A DNA stretch of 64,000 nt, taken from the NCBI GenBank assembly GCA_018660685.1, contig JABJJW010000028.1:1-64000 (forward strand), written 5' to 3'. Both the position numbers and the translations under genes were made by a program. This document shows, in pieces, positions 53,375 to 62,770 of this stretch. The notes beneath the pieces are model-generated. The model was not told the DNA's origin. It searched no databases and was given only the letters and a program-made list of their open reading frames with translations. Every line of letters starts with the position of its first letter. The stretch's first letter is position 1. Source of the DNA: Flavobacteriales bacterium. GTDB taxonomy: Bacteria; Bacteroidota; Bacteroidia; Flavobacteriales_G; Salibacteraceae.

Positions 53375-55823
53375 GGTTTGGAAGATGTATGGTAAAGCTG
53401 GCGCCTTTTCCTTCCGAAGAATCGGCTGCGATGGTTCCTTGAATATTAGCAACGGCTTCCTTCATGATGTAGAGTCCTAAGCCGGATCCCGAACCTTCAC
53501 TTGTACCGCGAAAAAACATGTCCCATATTTTTGGGATATATTCCTGCTTAATTCCTACCCCGTTATCCTCAAAGACGATCTTGATTCCATCACCATTTGG
53601 GCTGATTGTAACCCCAACAAAACTCTTCTTTTTGGGGTCAGCGTACTTGATGGCATTCGAGTACAGATTCGAAAAAAGGATCTTGATTCTTAGAAAGTCG
53701 GTCGTAATCGAAACCCCGTCCTCGACATTTACGAAGTACTCAATGCCTTGGTAATTTGGCAAGTAAGCTAACTCTTCACGGCATGTTTCGATGAGGTTTT
53801 TCAAATCAATCTCAACCGGATCAATTTCAAGTCTCTTGTTCCTTGAATAATCAATTACATCTCGTATGTACCTATCCAGCCGATCAAGTGCTTCTCGTTG
53901 CATTTTCAACAGACTGCCAGTCTCTTCCATCGATTCCGATTCTTCAGCAAGGGAGATTAACCCAAGCACAGAGGCGATTGGAGCTCGCAAATCATGGGAG
54001 ATGCTGTAGACAAAACGATCCAACTCCTGATTGACAATGTTCAACTCTTTGTTATTCAACTCGAGTTTCATCTGAGCACGCTTTATGTCATTAATATCAA
54101 ATGAATAACCCATCAAGAATTTTTCGATCTCACCTGTACCCGAGGGAAATTTTAAGGGAACCAGATTTCGTATGTGATATGTTTCACGACCATCTCGTGT
54201 TTGCATTTTCTCTTCCCACCGCACGGTTAACCCCGTTCTGAAAGCTTCATCTACCCGTTCCGCTCTCTCATCTGCAAAATCTAATGGGAGGTTCCTATAT
54301 TCGGCATAGTCTCGGTCGTGTTTACCTATCAACCATGTGCGCAACTCATCATCAGCAATGGCATTTTCACTAATGAATTGGTAAGTACGGTCGCTTGCAA
54401 TGATGACGGCCTCAATCGGAATCAAGTTCAGGACTTTGTGATAGAACTCCCTCGTCGAGATAATCTCCTGTTCTTGTTCTTTTTGCTGGGTAATGTCCTG
54501 AACCGTTCCATACCAAGAATCTTCCTGATCTTGATTTCCGTGTTTATAAAGGCAGATGTAATGTAAATAGCGTCGTTCACCGAAGGGAGAGTTATACCAT
54601 GTCCCAAACTCGTAAGCCTCGTTCATGAGCAGACAATGCGCAATCGCAGCATCGACCTCCTTCTCAGTTACGGTCTCAAGGCATCGAATCCATTTAGAGT
54701 ACGCATTCTCGTCATCATTAGTTTTAAACCCATGGACACGCTCACTTTGTTCCGACCAAGTCATTTTCTTGGATCGAACCCCCATTTCCCAGTTTCCTAG
54801 TCGTGCAAAGGACTGCGCTTCTCGAAGACGTTGTTCGTTCTCTTTGATAACTTCATCTTGTGCTTGCTGGATGGTTACGTCAGTCACTGTACCAATCACA
54901 AACTCCTCCCCTTCTTCTTCAATTTTGGTCGTGCTCACTCTTCCCCAGAAATGACTTCCATCTTTCTTTCGGTACTGCAGCAATGAATTGGCCACTTTAC
55001 CGCTCTTTTCAATTCGCATAAACAAAGAATCTCGATCGGCCTTCGAAGGATAAAGGTTGACGGGATGAGTTCTCAGAATATCTTCAACGGACTCATATCC
55101 GAACATCTTGACAAAAGATTGATTCACATACACTAGCCCGTCATCCTTGGAAGACTTAAACACACCGTCCTCCATGTTTGCGCTGATGGTCTGTAGTATG
55201 GTCGCATCTCGCATTGATACTCTAATGGTGCTCTCAAGTGAGCGACGTCTTGACAAAGAGTTTTGATACATGATGAATCCAATGCTGGAAGAAAGTGTGA
55301 AGGCCAAGATGTAAACCACCACCCTCACGGTATCCATCTCTTCAAAAGTGAGTTTCACTAAACTGATCCGTCCAAAATGAATATAGGCTACTGAAATCGC
55401 GGTGAGCACGGCGAATATTACGATAAGCTGTAAGTCCTGCCAGTCACCTCGCCTGAAGATAAATACATAGGTAAACAGGAGAATAAGCGAGACATACTGC
55501 AAGTTGCTCTCAGTTCCAAAATAGACCAAAATCATGGTGACAAGGAGAGCCGGGTCAAAAACAAAAATGGTTTTAGCGATCCGATGTTCTCCAAGCGAAT
55601 GCAACAGCATGATGGACACGGTTGCAATGGAATGGGTCAATGCAAGAACAAAAAAGAACCGAGCGTGCTCAGGAAGAAGAAAGGAGGCACCAACACAACT
55701 CAATGACACGGCTAAAAAGCCATGAACTTTGATTGAATTCATCACCTTGATTTCGTCCACCCTATCGAGACTCAATTCTGGTGTAATTCCAATTCGAATA
55801 ATTCGCTTGAAGAGCTTGTTCAT
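53367..55823 (-). CDS. Membrane sensor histidine kinase with three PAS domains
   Basis: The 818-residue protein begins with six or so membrane helices (about 35-190), then PAS1 (MEDGVFKSSKDDGLVYVN), PAS2 (FARLGNWEMG) and PAS3 (IPIEAVIIASDRTYQF), each with a PAC-like tail, then a HisKA domain with the phosphorylated His in SISHDLRAP (about residue 610), and a HATPase_c domain (N box NLYSNAIKY, G1 EDNGVGI, G2 GSGSGLGLY). There is no receiver domain and no response regulator gene beside it, so the partner is unknown. Its start overlaps the uvrC stop by 4 bases, so it is translated from the same message as a DNA-repair nuclease. Confidence 0.92.
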   Translation of the reverse strand: MNKLFKRIIRIGITPELSLDRVDEIKVMNSIKVHGFLAVSLSCVGASFLLPEHARFFFVLALTHSIATVSIMLLHSLGEHRIAKTIFVFDPALLVTMILVYFGTESNLQYVSLILLFTYVFIFRRGDWQDLQLIVIFAVLTAISVAYIHFGRISLVKLTFEEMDTVRVVVYILAFTLSSSIGFIMYQNSLSRRRSLESTIRVSMRDATILQTISANMEDGVFKSSKDDGLVYVNQSFVKMFGYESVEDILRTHPVNLYPSKADRDSLFMRIEKSGKVANSLLQYRKKDGSHFWGRVSTTKIEEEGEEFVIGTVTDVTIQQAQDEVIKENEQRLREAQSFARLGNWEMGVRSKKMTWSEQSERVHGFKTNDDENAYSKWIRCLETVTEKEVDAAIAHCLLMNEAYEFGTWYNSPFGERRYLHYICLYKHGNQDQEDSWYGTVQDITQQKEQEQEIISTREFYHKVLNLIPIEAVIIASDRTYQFISENAIADDELRTWLIGKHDRDYAEYRNLPLDFADERAERVDEAFRTGLTVRWEEKMQTRDGRETYHIRNLVPLKFPSGTGEIEKFLMGYSFDINDIKRAQMKLELNNKELNIVNQELDRFVYSISHDLRAPIASVLGLISLAEESESMEETGSLLKMQREALDRLDRYIRDVIDYSRNKRLEIDPVEIDLKNLIETCREELAYLPNYQGIEYFVNVEDGVSITTDFLRIKILFSNLYSNAIKYADPKKKSFVGVTISPNGDGIKIVFEDNGVGIKQEYIPKIWDMFFRGTSEGSGSGLGLYIMKEAVANIQGTIAADSSEGKGASFTIHLPNLS

Positions 55824-57631
55824 TCGGACTTGCTAAAATATTCTTGTATAGCGTGAGCCTGTGATGCCGAAACTACGGTTTCCAATTCAGACAAGTTTAG
55901 CCCTCTGATTCTTTCAATGCTGTAAAAAATTCTGAGCAATTCTTTTGCTGACTTCTCTCCTACTCCTTGAATATCTAGCAACTCACTCTTAAAGGCAGCC
56001 TTACTCCGTTTATTTCGGTGATGCGTAATTCCAAATCTATGAGCCTCGTTTCTTAGGCGTTGTATGAGTTTCAAAGACTCCGAACGCTTATCAATATATA
56101 GCGGAATACTATCTTCTGGAAAATAGATTTCTTCGAGCTTCTTCGCGATTCCAATAACCGTGATCTTCCCCCTGAGATCCAATTTCTCCAGGCTGGTTAC
56201 GGCAGATGATAGCTGCCCCTTTCCTCCGTCAATAACAATGAGCTGAGGTAAACTTTGGTTCTCATCGAGCAGCCTCCTGTAACGACGAAAGATCACTTCC
56301 TCCATCGACGCAAAATCATCGGGTCCTTCTACAGTTTTGATATTGAAATGCCGGTAATCCTTTTTGGACGGTTTAGCTTTTTTAAATACCACACAAGCAG
56401 CAACCGGAAAAGATCCTTGAAAATTGGAATTATCGAAACACTCAATATGCATTGGTAGGTCTTTCATTCGAAGATCTGCCTGAAGGGTCGTGAGAATTCT
56501 GTTGCTATGCCTGTCCGGGTCGACTTTTTCCTGGGCGCGTTGACGATCCATCATGAAGAATCGAGCATTTCTTTTTGAAAAATCCACGACGGCCTTCTTG
56601 TCTCCGCGTTGAGGAACATGGATGTTTAAAGTCTCATCTTTTAAATCTAATTCTTCGGAAGCTAAAATTTCGGTGGCATCACTCTGAAAAATTTCGCGCA
56701 TCTCAACCAGAGCATTCGACAAAATTTGACTCATCGGCTCAGACATTCTCTTTTTAAACTCGATAGAATGTGACTGGACCACGGCTCCATTAATTACTCT
56801 CATGAAGTTGACATATGCGAAGGCATCATCCCCGAGAACAGAAATAACATCTACGTTTCGAATGGAAGGATTCACCACGACCGACTTATGCTGATAATCT
56901 TCAAGAAGCCCCACTTTTTGGTGAAGCTGATCAGCGGTCTCAAAATCCATTTGCTCAGCTGCCAGCTTCATCTCGGTCTTCATCTCTTTAATGACTCCAC
57001 CAACATCACCTTTGATCAAACTCCGAATCTCGGAGATTGATTTGCTATAAGTCTCCTCTGATTGGAACCCTTCGCATGGACCAAGACAATTTCCTAAGTG
57101 ATATTCAAGACACACTTTGAATTTACCCGCCTCAATGTTCTCTTCACTTAAATTGAAGTTGCAGTTCCGAATTTTATGAATCTTGCTGATGATGTCCAAA
57201 ATGGTCCTCATCTTCTTGACCGATGTATAAGGCCCGAAGTATTCTGAACCGTCACGCACGACATTTCGAGTTGGAAATACTCGGGGGAATCGCTCCTTTT
57301 TAATACAAATCCAGGGATATGTTTTATCATCTCGCAACTGAATGTTGTACTTCGGCTGGTGCTCCTTTATCATTGAGTTTTCTAGGAGTAATGCGTCGTA
57401 TTCGTTGCCAACCACAATGTGGTTCACAGCATTAATCTTCTTCACAAGCAATGCTGTCTTGCCGCTTTCATGGCGGTCGCGATTGAAGTAGGATGAGACT
57501 CTTTTTCTTAGACTTTTCGCCTTTCCGACGTAAATGATTTTTGCGTCACTATCCAAGAATTGATAGACACCAGGCTTTTGCGGAAGCTGAGTAATTTGCT
57601 CCTTTAAGTCAATATTAGAAACTGAGGCCAC
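55820..57631 (-). CDS. uvrC: Excinuclease ABC subunit C
   Basis: UvrC makes both incisions in nucleotide excision repair. Domains: GIY-YIG (KPGVYQFLDSDAKIIYVGKAKSLRKR, residues about 10-90), UvrB-binding UVR motif (MKLAAEQMDFETADQLHQKV), RNase H-like endonuclease with IDGGKGQL, and a helix-hairpin-helix pair (LLDIQGVGEKSAKELL) at the C-terminus. A TTG (57664) gives a longer start, but the GTG at 57631 leads directly into SNIDLKEQITQLPQ and lies just after a box like the local promoter, so it is preferred (603 residues). Start confidence is moderate; identity is high. Confidence 0.93.
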   Translation of the reverse strand: MASVSNIDLKEQITQLPQKPGVYQFLDSDAKIIYVGKAKSLRKRVSSYFNRDRHESGKTALLVKKINAVNHIVVGNEYDALLLENSMIKEHQPKYNIQLRDDKTYPWICIKKERFPRVFPTRNVVRDGSEYFGPYTSVKKMRTILDIISKIHKIRNCNFNLSEENIEAGKFKVCLEYHLGNCLGPCEGFQSEETYSKSISEIRSLIKGDVGGVIKEMKTEMKLAAEQMDFETADQLHQKVGLLEDYQHKSVVVNPSIRNVDVISVLGDDAFAYVNFMRVINGAVVQSHSIEFKKRMSEPMSQILSNALVEMREIFQSDATEILASEELDLKDETLNIHVPQRGDKKAVVDFSKRNARFFMMDRQRAQEKVDPDRHSNRILTTLQADLRMKDLPMHIECFDNSNFQGSFPVAACVVFKKAKPSKKDYRHFNIKTVEGPDDFASMEEVIFRRYRRLLDENQSLPQLIVIDGGKGQLSSAVTSLEKLDLRGKITVIGIAKKLEEIYFPEDSIPLYIDKRSESLKLIQRLRNEAHRFGITHHRNKRSKAAFKSELLDIQGVGEKSAKELLRIFYSIERIRGLNLSELETVVSASQAHAIQEYFSKSE

Positions 57632-57721
57632 TAATACAAAGATTGAACTAATAGCGTAAATCAAAACGCTTAGGATAATAACCCTATCCAGAAAACTCCT
57701 TGCTTTGCGGTAAGCGATTTT

Positions 57722-58243
57722 ATGGCAAACTTGGAAGAGGTAATATTAGTCGACGAACGAGATCACCCAATTGGATTCATGGAGAAGATAAAGGCCCATG
57801 AATTGGGTTTACTTCATCGCGCATTTTCGATTTTCATATTGAATGATGAAGGTGAAATGCTTCTTCAAAAAAGAGCAAAAAGTAAGTATCACTCTGGCGG
57901 CTTGTGGACCAACGCCTGCTGCAGTCATCCGAGAGGTGGAGAAACGACTATATCGGCTGCGCATCGTCGTTTAGAAGAAGAAATGGGGTTTGATACTGAG
58001 TTACAAAACGCATTCGAATTCATTTATCGAGCCGACCTAGACAAAGGCCTCATAGAGCATGAATATGATCACGTCTTCGTTGGAAATTACAGTAGGCCTT
58101 TTGTCCCAAATGAGCAAGAAGTTGAAGATTGGAAATACATCGGACTACCTGAATTAAAAGCGGAAATTGTCCATAAACCTGAGTTGTTTACACCTTGGTT
58201 TAAAATTGCATTTGAGCGATTGGTAACAAGCGGAAATGAATAG
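57722..58243 (+). CDS. idi: Isopentenyl-diphosphate delta-isomerase, type 1
   Basis: It interconverts IPP and DMAPP for isoprenoid synthesis. The 173-residue Nudix-fold protein has the type 1 signature NACCSHPRGGE (catalytic Cys and metal His), the catalytic EEEMGF region and an ending EHEYDHVFVG with the conserved Glu and Tyr. A weak promoter box (TTGCTTTG, 57700-57707) lies 14 bases upstream. The gene ends 12 bases from the 3' end of paaB on the other strand. Confidence 0.94.
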   Translation: MANLEEVILVDERDHPIGFMEKIKAHELGLLHRAFSIFILNDEGEMLLQKRAKSKYHSGGLWTNACCSHPRGGETTISAAHRRLEEEMGFDTELQNAFEFIYRADLDKGLIEHEYDHVFVGNYSRPFVPNEQEVEDWKYIGLPELKAEIVHKPELFTPWFKIAFERLVTSGNE

Positions 58244-58255
58244 ATAGAAGCTATT

Positions 58256-58543
58256 CTACATGTGCTTCACTTCATTCGGTAGCTCATAAAAGGTCGGATG
58301 TCTATATATCTTATCCTTCGCCGGTTCAAACAGCGATTCTTTATCTCCAGGATCGGAAGCCATGACGTTCTTAGACTCCACCACCCAAATGCTCACTCCT
58401 TCATTTCGCCTGGTATAAACGTCCCGAGCCATTTCAAGCGCCATTTCTGCATCGGCAGCATGTAAACTACCTGAATGACGGTGACTCAATCCTGCTTTGC
58501 TTCTAACGAATACTTCCCAAAGTGGCCAATTCTTCTTTGACAT
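58256..58543 (-). CDS. paaB: 1,2-phenylacetyl-CoA epoxidase subunit PaaB
   Basis: PaaB is a small non-catalytic subunit of the ring-epoxidising monooxygenase. The 95-residue protein has the family pattern WPLWEVFVRSKAGLSHRHSGSLHA, MALEMARDVYTRRNEGVSIWVV and a closing YRHPTFYELP. It starts 18 bases after paaA. paaC and paaD, which normally follow in the operon, are not here: the gene's end is followed by the convergent idi. Confidence 0.94.
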   Translation of the reverse strand: MSKKNWPLWEVFVRSKAGLSHRHSGSLHAADAEMALEMARDVYTRRNEGVSIWVVESKNVMASDPGDKESLFEPAKDKIYRHPTFYELPNEVKHM

Positions 58544-58561
58544 CTGTCCTGTTTTATAATG

Positions 58562-59515
58562 TTATGCGGCTACAACTGAAGCCTCTCTTCTTATTCTCTT
58601 CTTTTCTGCATATGCTAAAGCTGCTTCTCGAACCCAAGCTCCATTTTCATATGCATTCTTTCGATCGCTAATTCTCTGACGGTTGCATCGACCATGTCCT
58701 TTGACGACATTCCAGAATTCATCCCAATCGATGTCGCCCATTTCCCAATGACCTGTGTCCTCGTTAAACTTCAGATCCGCATCTGGAACTTCGCAACCCA
58801 ACAAGTGGCATTGTGGAACCGTCATGTCTAAAAATCGTTGGCGTAATTCGTCGTTAGAAAATCGTTTGATTTTCCAATCCATGCTTTGTTTTGAATGCTC
58901 TGATTCCGCGTCCGGAGGACCGAACATCATCAAAGCTGGCCACCACCATCTATCAATAGCATCCTGTGCCATTCGCTTTTGTTCAGCAGTTCCCTTTGCC
59001 ATCGCGACCATGATTGAAAAACCCTGGCGCTGGTGAAAACTTTCTTCTTTACATACCCGGATCATTGCCCTGCTATAAGGGCCGTATGAACATCGGCACA
59101 ATGGAACCTGATTCATGATAGCGGCGCCATCTACAAGCCATCCAACGGCTCCTATATCTGCCCAGTTTAATGTTGGGTAGTTGAAAATGGATGAATATTT
59201 GGCCTTGCCATCGTGCAAGTCATCGATGGTATCATCTCTCTCCACTCCAAGAGTTTCGGTAGCCGAATAAAGATATAGACCGTGTCCAGCTTCATCTTGA
59301 ATTTTGGCTAGGAGATTCAGTTTTCTTTGAAGACTTGGAGCTCGAGTAATCCAATTTGCCTCTGGAAGCATCCCGACAATCTCGCTGTGCGCATGCTGTG
59401 AAATTTGACGAATTAGAGTTTTACGATACTTCTCAGGCATCCAGTCTTTCGGCTCGATCTTGACTTCTCTATCAACTTTATCTTGAAATATCTTCTCTAA
59501 ATTCTTTTCTGACAT
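58562..59515 (-). CDS. paaA: 1,2-phenylacetyl-CoA epoxidase catalytic subunit PaaA
   Basis: PaaA carries the diiron centre that adds oxygen across the ring of phenylacetyl-CoA, giving the 1,2-epoxide. The 317-residue protein is full length. Diiron-ligand Glu-x2-His pairs are visible in [13 protein letters not shown] (about residue 75) and [11 protein letters not shown] (about residue 165). The [11 protein letters not shown] segment near the C-terminus is typical. It reads divergently from paaE and is followed by paaB. Its structural partner PaaC is absent from the window. Confidence 0.95.
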   Translation of the reverse strand: MSEKNLEKIFQDKVDREVKIEPKDWMPEKYRKTLIRQISQHAHSEIVGMLPEANWITRAPSLQRKLNLLAKIQDEAGHGLYLYSATETLGVERDDTIDDLHDGKAKYSSIFNYPTLNWADIGAVGWLVDGAAIMNQVPLCRCSYGPYSRAMIRVCKEESFHQRQGFSIMVAMAKGTAEQKRMAQDAIDRWWWPALMMFGPPDAESEHSKQSMDWKIKRFSNDELRQRFLDMTVPQCHLLGCEVPDADLKFNEDTGHWEMGDIDWDEFWNVVKGHGRCNRQRISDRKNAYENGAWVREAALAYAEKKRIRREASVVAA

Positions 59516-59532
59516 AGCTCAATAATCTGTCA

Positions 59533-59540
59533 CGAAAATA
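59533..59540 (-). promoter_or_regulatory. Promoter box for paaA-paaB
   Basis: TATTTTCG on the minus strand (one change from TAnnTTTG) lies 17 bases before the paaA ATG. The divergent paaE starts 128 bases away; an imperfect palindrome CCAACT-N6-AGTTTGG (59591-59609) between them could be an operator, but this is weak. Confidence 0.4.
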
Positions 59541-59667
59541 CATCACGATGCGGTTTTTTATGCGCCGTGGGAGTGATATCAATCAATTAACCAACTAATG
59601 TCAGTTTGGATTGAGGGGTTGCTGAATAGTTAGAACACTATTTTTACGCTCTCTATAAGTTTTGCCT

Positions 59668-60744
59668 ATGCCTAAGTTTCATTCCCTAAAAGTCAGTGAC
59701 ATTAAAAGAGAAACAGAAGACGCCGTGTCGGTTTCGTTTGAAGTACCTCGGGATCTTGAAGATGATTATAAATTCAAGCAAGGACAGTATTTGACTTTTA
59801 AAATGGACATCGGAGGGGAAGAATTGAGAAGAAGCTATTCAATCTGCCGAAGCCCACTTGACAATGATCTCCGAGTTGCAATTAAGAAGGTAGAAAATGG
59901 TCGATTCTCATCTTTTGCCAATGATGAACTCAAGGTGGGCGATGTGTTGGAAGTGATGACACCGCTTGGGAGATTTTATACCGAGGTTGATCCTCAAAAC
60001 GATAAACGCTATGTTGCCTTCGCCGCTGGGAGCGGCATCACGCCCGTAATGGCTCACATGAGAACAATCTTAGCAACCGAGCCAAAGAGCGAATTCACAT
60101 TGATCTACTCGAACAAGTATATCTCGAGCATTATTTTCAAAGAAGAGATTGAAGACCTCAAGAATGAGTACATGGATCGGCTTAGAGTTTTCCATGTATT
60201 AAGCCGAGAAGCCAGTGATGTCCCTCATCTACACGGAAGGATTGATGAAGACAAGTGCAATACTTTTCTCAAGTATTTCATCGAACCTTCTACCATTAAT
60301 GATGTCTTTATATGCGGACCTGCCCCGATGGTTGACTCAGTGAAGGAGAGCCTAATTAACGCTGGTGTAGATAAGAAAAGCATTCACTTCGAATTATTTG
60401 CCTCTCCTCAACAACTTGCCGAACGCAAGGGAGAAGAAAAACCAGAGCAATTTGAAGGTGTAGCCGCAAAAGTTAAGATCATCATTGATGGTGTTGAGAC
60501 AGATTTTAACATGGCGAGCACATCTGAAAATGTCCTTGACTCAGCCCTGAAGCATGGAGCCGACCTTCCATTTGCATGCAAGGGCGGTGTTTGTGCAACT
60601 TGTAGAGCCAAGCTTGAAGAGGGCGAGGTTCACATGGACCTCAATTACTCTCTTGAGCCAGACGATTTAGCAAGGGGCTTCATTTTAACGTGCCAATCTC
60701 ATCCAAAAACGGACTCGATTGTTGTCAACTTTGACGAAGTTTAA
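59668..60744 (+). CDS. paaE: 1,2-phenylacetyl-CoA epoxidase reductase subunit PaaE
   Basis: PaaE supplies electrons from NADPH to the PaaA diiron centre. The 358-residue protein has an FAD domain (RRSYSICRSP, about residue 55), an NAD(P)-binding domain (FAAGSGITPVMAHMR and ICGPAPMVDSVKESL), and a C-terminal plant-type [2Fe-2S] domain with FACKGGVCATCRAKL and the fourth Cys in ILTCQSHP. The ATG at 59668 follows directly on a TAAGTTTTG promoter-like box. It faces away from paaA-paaB. The missing PaaC means this set is incomplete in the window. Confidence 0.94.
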   Translation: MPKFHSLKVSDIKRETEDAVSVSFEVPRDLEDDYKFKQGQYLTFKMDIGGEELRRSYSICRSPLDNDLRVAIKKVENGRFSSFANDELKVGDVLEVMTPLGRFYTEVDPQNDKRYVAFAAGSGITPVMAHMRTILATEPKSEFTLIYSNKYISSIIFKEEIEDLKNEYMDRLRVFHVLSREASDVPHLHGRIDEDKCNTFLKYFIEPSTINDVFICGPAPMVDSVKESLINAGVDKKSIHFELFASPQQLAERKGEEKPEQFEGVAAKVKIIIDGVETDFNMASTSENVLDSALKHGADLPFACKGGVCATCRAKLEEGEVHMDLNYSLEPDDLARGFILTCQSHPKTDSIVVNFDEV

Positions 60745-60790
60745 TCGAAACTGTCCCGAAACTTCATTTTCTATTTCGGTGATTGAGCCA

Positions 60791-60798
60791 CATATTTG
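60791..60798 (+). promoter_or_regulatory. Promoter-like box for the threonine dehydrogenase gene
   Basis: CATATTTG (C for T at the first position of TAnnTTTG) lies 14 bases before the ATG at 60813, the same variant seen ahead of lysS. Confidence 0.4.
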
Positions 60799-60812
60799 CG
60801 CTATTCAAAATC

Positions 60813-61766
60813 ATGAGTAACTCACGCATTCTTGTCATTGGTGCCTGCGGTCAAGTAGGGACTGAATTAGTTGAAAATCTCGCTGATAAGTTCGGAAGGG
60901 ATAGGGTCATTGCATCGGATATTCGAGATGAAGCAAATTTTGATGTTCCTTATCTCAGACTTGATGTTCTCGATCGCAATGGAGTGAGACAAGCGGTCAT
61001 TGATCATGAGATTACCGAAGTCTATCATCTTGCCGCCATGCTGTCCGCGACTGCAGAGCAAAAACCCGACCTGGGTTGGCAACTGAACATGGACAGCCTC
61101 TTCAATGTTCTTGATTTAGCCAAAGAAGGAATTCTCAAGAAGATCTTTTGGCCAAGCTCAATCGCCGTATTTGGACCGACGACGCCGAGACAAAGCACTC
61201 CTCAGAGAACGATCATAGAACCGACGACCGTTTATGGCATTTCGAAGCAAGCGGGTGAACGGTGGTGTGAGTACTATCATGATAGATGGGGTGTAGATGT
61301 GAGGAGCATTCGTTACCCAGGGTTAATTGGTTGGAAGTCTCTTCCAGGTGGAGGAACCACAGATTACGCCGTTGACATTTACCATCAGGCTCTAGCTTCT
61401 GGAAACTATGAATGCTTTCTGAATGCTGACACTTCGCTTCCAATGATGTACATGAGTGATGCAGTTAAGGCCACTATGGACATCATGCAAGCGCCGGCCG
61501 ATCAAATCAAAATTCGTTCGAGCTATAACATAAGTGCCATGAGCTTCAATCCTGATGAAGTTGCGAATTCTATCCGAGATCATATTTCCGATTTCGGGAT
61601 CACTTATAAGCCAGATTTTCGACAAGAAATTGCCGGCAATTGGCCCGCATCGATCGATGACCAAGAAGCGAGACAAGATTGGGGTTGGTCTCACTCTTAT
61701 GACCTTGATGCTATGACAACGGACATGTTAGAAAATCTCGCCAAACTATTGAAGGCCACTGACTGA
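60813..61766 (+). CDS. NAD-dependent epimerase-fold L-threonine 3-dehydrogenase
   Basis: A 317-residue short-chain dehydrogenase with Rossmann motif GACGQVGTELVENL at residues 8-21, the active-site Ser/Thr in SSIAVFGP, and YGISKQAGE with the catalytic Tyr-x3-Lys. The PSSIAVFGPTTPRQ and SLPGGGTTDYAVDIY stretches are those of the UDP-galactose-epimerase-type L-threonine dehydrogenases described from marine Flavobacteria. It oxidises threonine to 2-amino-3-oxobutyrate. The start is the ATG at 60813, not the in-frame TTG 30 bases upstream. A glycine C-acetyltransferase, the usual partner, is not in the window. Confidence 0.85.
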   Translation: MSNSRILVIGACGQVGTELVENLADKFGRDRVIASDIRDEANFDVPYLRLDVLDRNGVRQAVIDHEITEVYHLAAMLSATAEQKPDLGWQLNMDSLFNVLDLAKEGILKKIFWPSSIAVFGPTTPRQSTPQRTIIEPTTVYGISKQAGERWCEYYHDRWGVDVRSIRYPGLIGWKSLPGGGTTDYAVDIYHQALASGNYECFLNADTSLPMMYMSDAVKATMDIMQAPADQIKIRSSYNISAMSFNPDEVANSIRDHISDFGITYKPDFRQEIAGNWPASIDDQEARQDWGWSHSYDLDAMTTDMLENLAKLLKATD

Positions 61767-61819
61767 TCTGAAAATGGAAATTGGCTTTAGTCGAAAGTAA
61801 TTTATCTTTTGCCGCTCTA

Positions 61820-62716
61820 ATGAAGAACCCGTTCCAAATGAAAAACCTGTTACTCATTGCCCTTCTTTTTTGTGCAAGCGCTCTTCTGGCTCAGAATGCT
61901 AAGAATGATGCTGGTAGAAAAGTTGGTTATTTGGTCGTTAAAGGGGCTGACTCTCCAAAGCCAGGATACTCTCCTGATGACAAGATTGAAGAAGGAGAAT
62001 ATCAAGAAGGAAGAAAGACCGGTAAGTGGAAGGGCTATTTCGCATCCGGAAAATTGAAGAACGAAATAACCTACATCAACGGCCGACCAAAAGGTCCTTA
62101 CACTACTTTCTTTGAGAACGGCAAGGTTGAAGAAAAGGGAACTTGGAGTTTAAACAAGAATCAAGGGAAGTTTACACGGTACTATCCCAATGGACAGGTC
62201 CAGCAAGATTTCACTTTTAACGAATCAGGCAAGCGCGATGGAGATCAGACTTACTACCATGAAAATGGCCAGGTCATGATTGAAGGAAACTGGGCTGGTG
62301 GTAAAGAAAATGGCGAGGTCAAAGAGTATTTTGCAAATGGTGAAGTGAAATCAGTCCGTGTTTTCAATGGCGGACAAATGGACGCTTCAAAGTCTACATT
62401 TAAGAAACCATCCACTCCTCAGGCAGCACCAAAAGCCGAACCAGAGCCGGTTGCAAGTGGAAACCAGAAGGTGAAAGCATCCGTAGCGGTAGCCCAAACA
62501 GGCGCCAAGGCGAATGTGGGTTTCTTTGATGGAAACGGGGACCACACGCTTTACAACAAGAACAAGCAGATTTCTCAAAAAGGTGAATTCAATGGTGGCC
62601 GATTGTGGAACGGGAAGTTCTACAAATACGATGACAATGGAATCCTCACCAACATCGAGATCTACAAGAATGGACGATATGTCGGTGAAGGCGTCATTGA
62701 CAAAAACATGCAGTAG
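61820..62716 (+). CDS. Secreted YwqK-type (MORN-like) repeat protein
   Basis: A 298-residue protein with a signal peptide (ends SALLAQ) and five or more repeats of about 22 residues of the form 'x-y-NG-x-x-x-G-x-W/Y' (KWKGYFASGKLKNEITYING, YYPNGQVQQDFTF, YYHENGQVMIEGNW). Databases often name this family 'toxin-antitoxin system YwqK family antitoxin', but no toxin is present and a secreted protein is unlikely to be an antitoxin. A Pro/Ala-rich stretch (about 200-215) separates a last repeat. The ATG at 61820 follows a TATCTTTTG box by 8 bases; Met7 is also possible. Confidence 0.7.
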   Translation: MKNPFQMKNLLLIALLFCASALLAQNAKNDAGRKVGYLVVKGADSPKPGYSPDDKIEEGEYQEGRKTGKWKGYFASGKLKNEITYINGRPKGPYTTFFENGKVEEKGTWSLNKNQGKFTRYYPNGQVQQDFTFNESGKRDGDQTYYHENGQVMIEGNWAGGKENGEVKEYFANGEVKSVRVFNGGQMDASKSTFKKPSTPQAAPKAEPEPVASGNQKVKASVAVAQTGAKANVGFFDGNGDHTLYNKNKQISQKGEFNGGRLWNGKFYKYDDNGILTNIEIYKNGRYVGEGVIDKNMQ

Positions 62717-62745
62717 CCCTAGGCTCATTCGGTCCTCTTCAATTC

Positions 62746-62753
62746 TATCTTTG
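62746..62753 (+). promoter_or_regulatory. Promoter box for cysS
   Basis: TATCTTTG matches TAnnTTTG exactly and lies 17 bases before the ATG at 62771. Confidence 0.6.
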
Positions 62754-62770
62754 CTGGCTCATTAATTTCT

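Noticed and set aside
58241..58258. Bidirectional terminator between idi and paaB
   Set aside because: The TAGAA-GCTA-TTCTA inverted repeat is only 5 bp and AT-rich with no T run.
61820..62716. Toxin-antitoxin system (YwqK antitoxin label)
   Set aside because: No toxin gene is adjacent and the protein has a signal peptide; the repeat family is more general than its database name.
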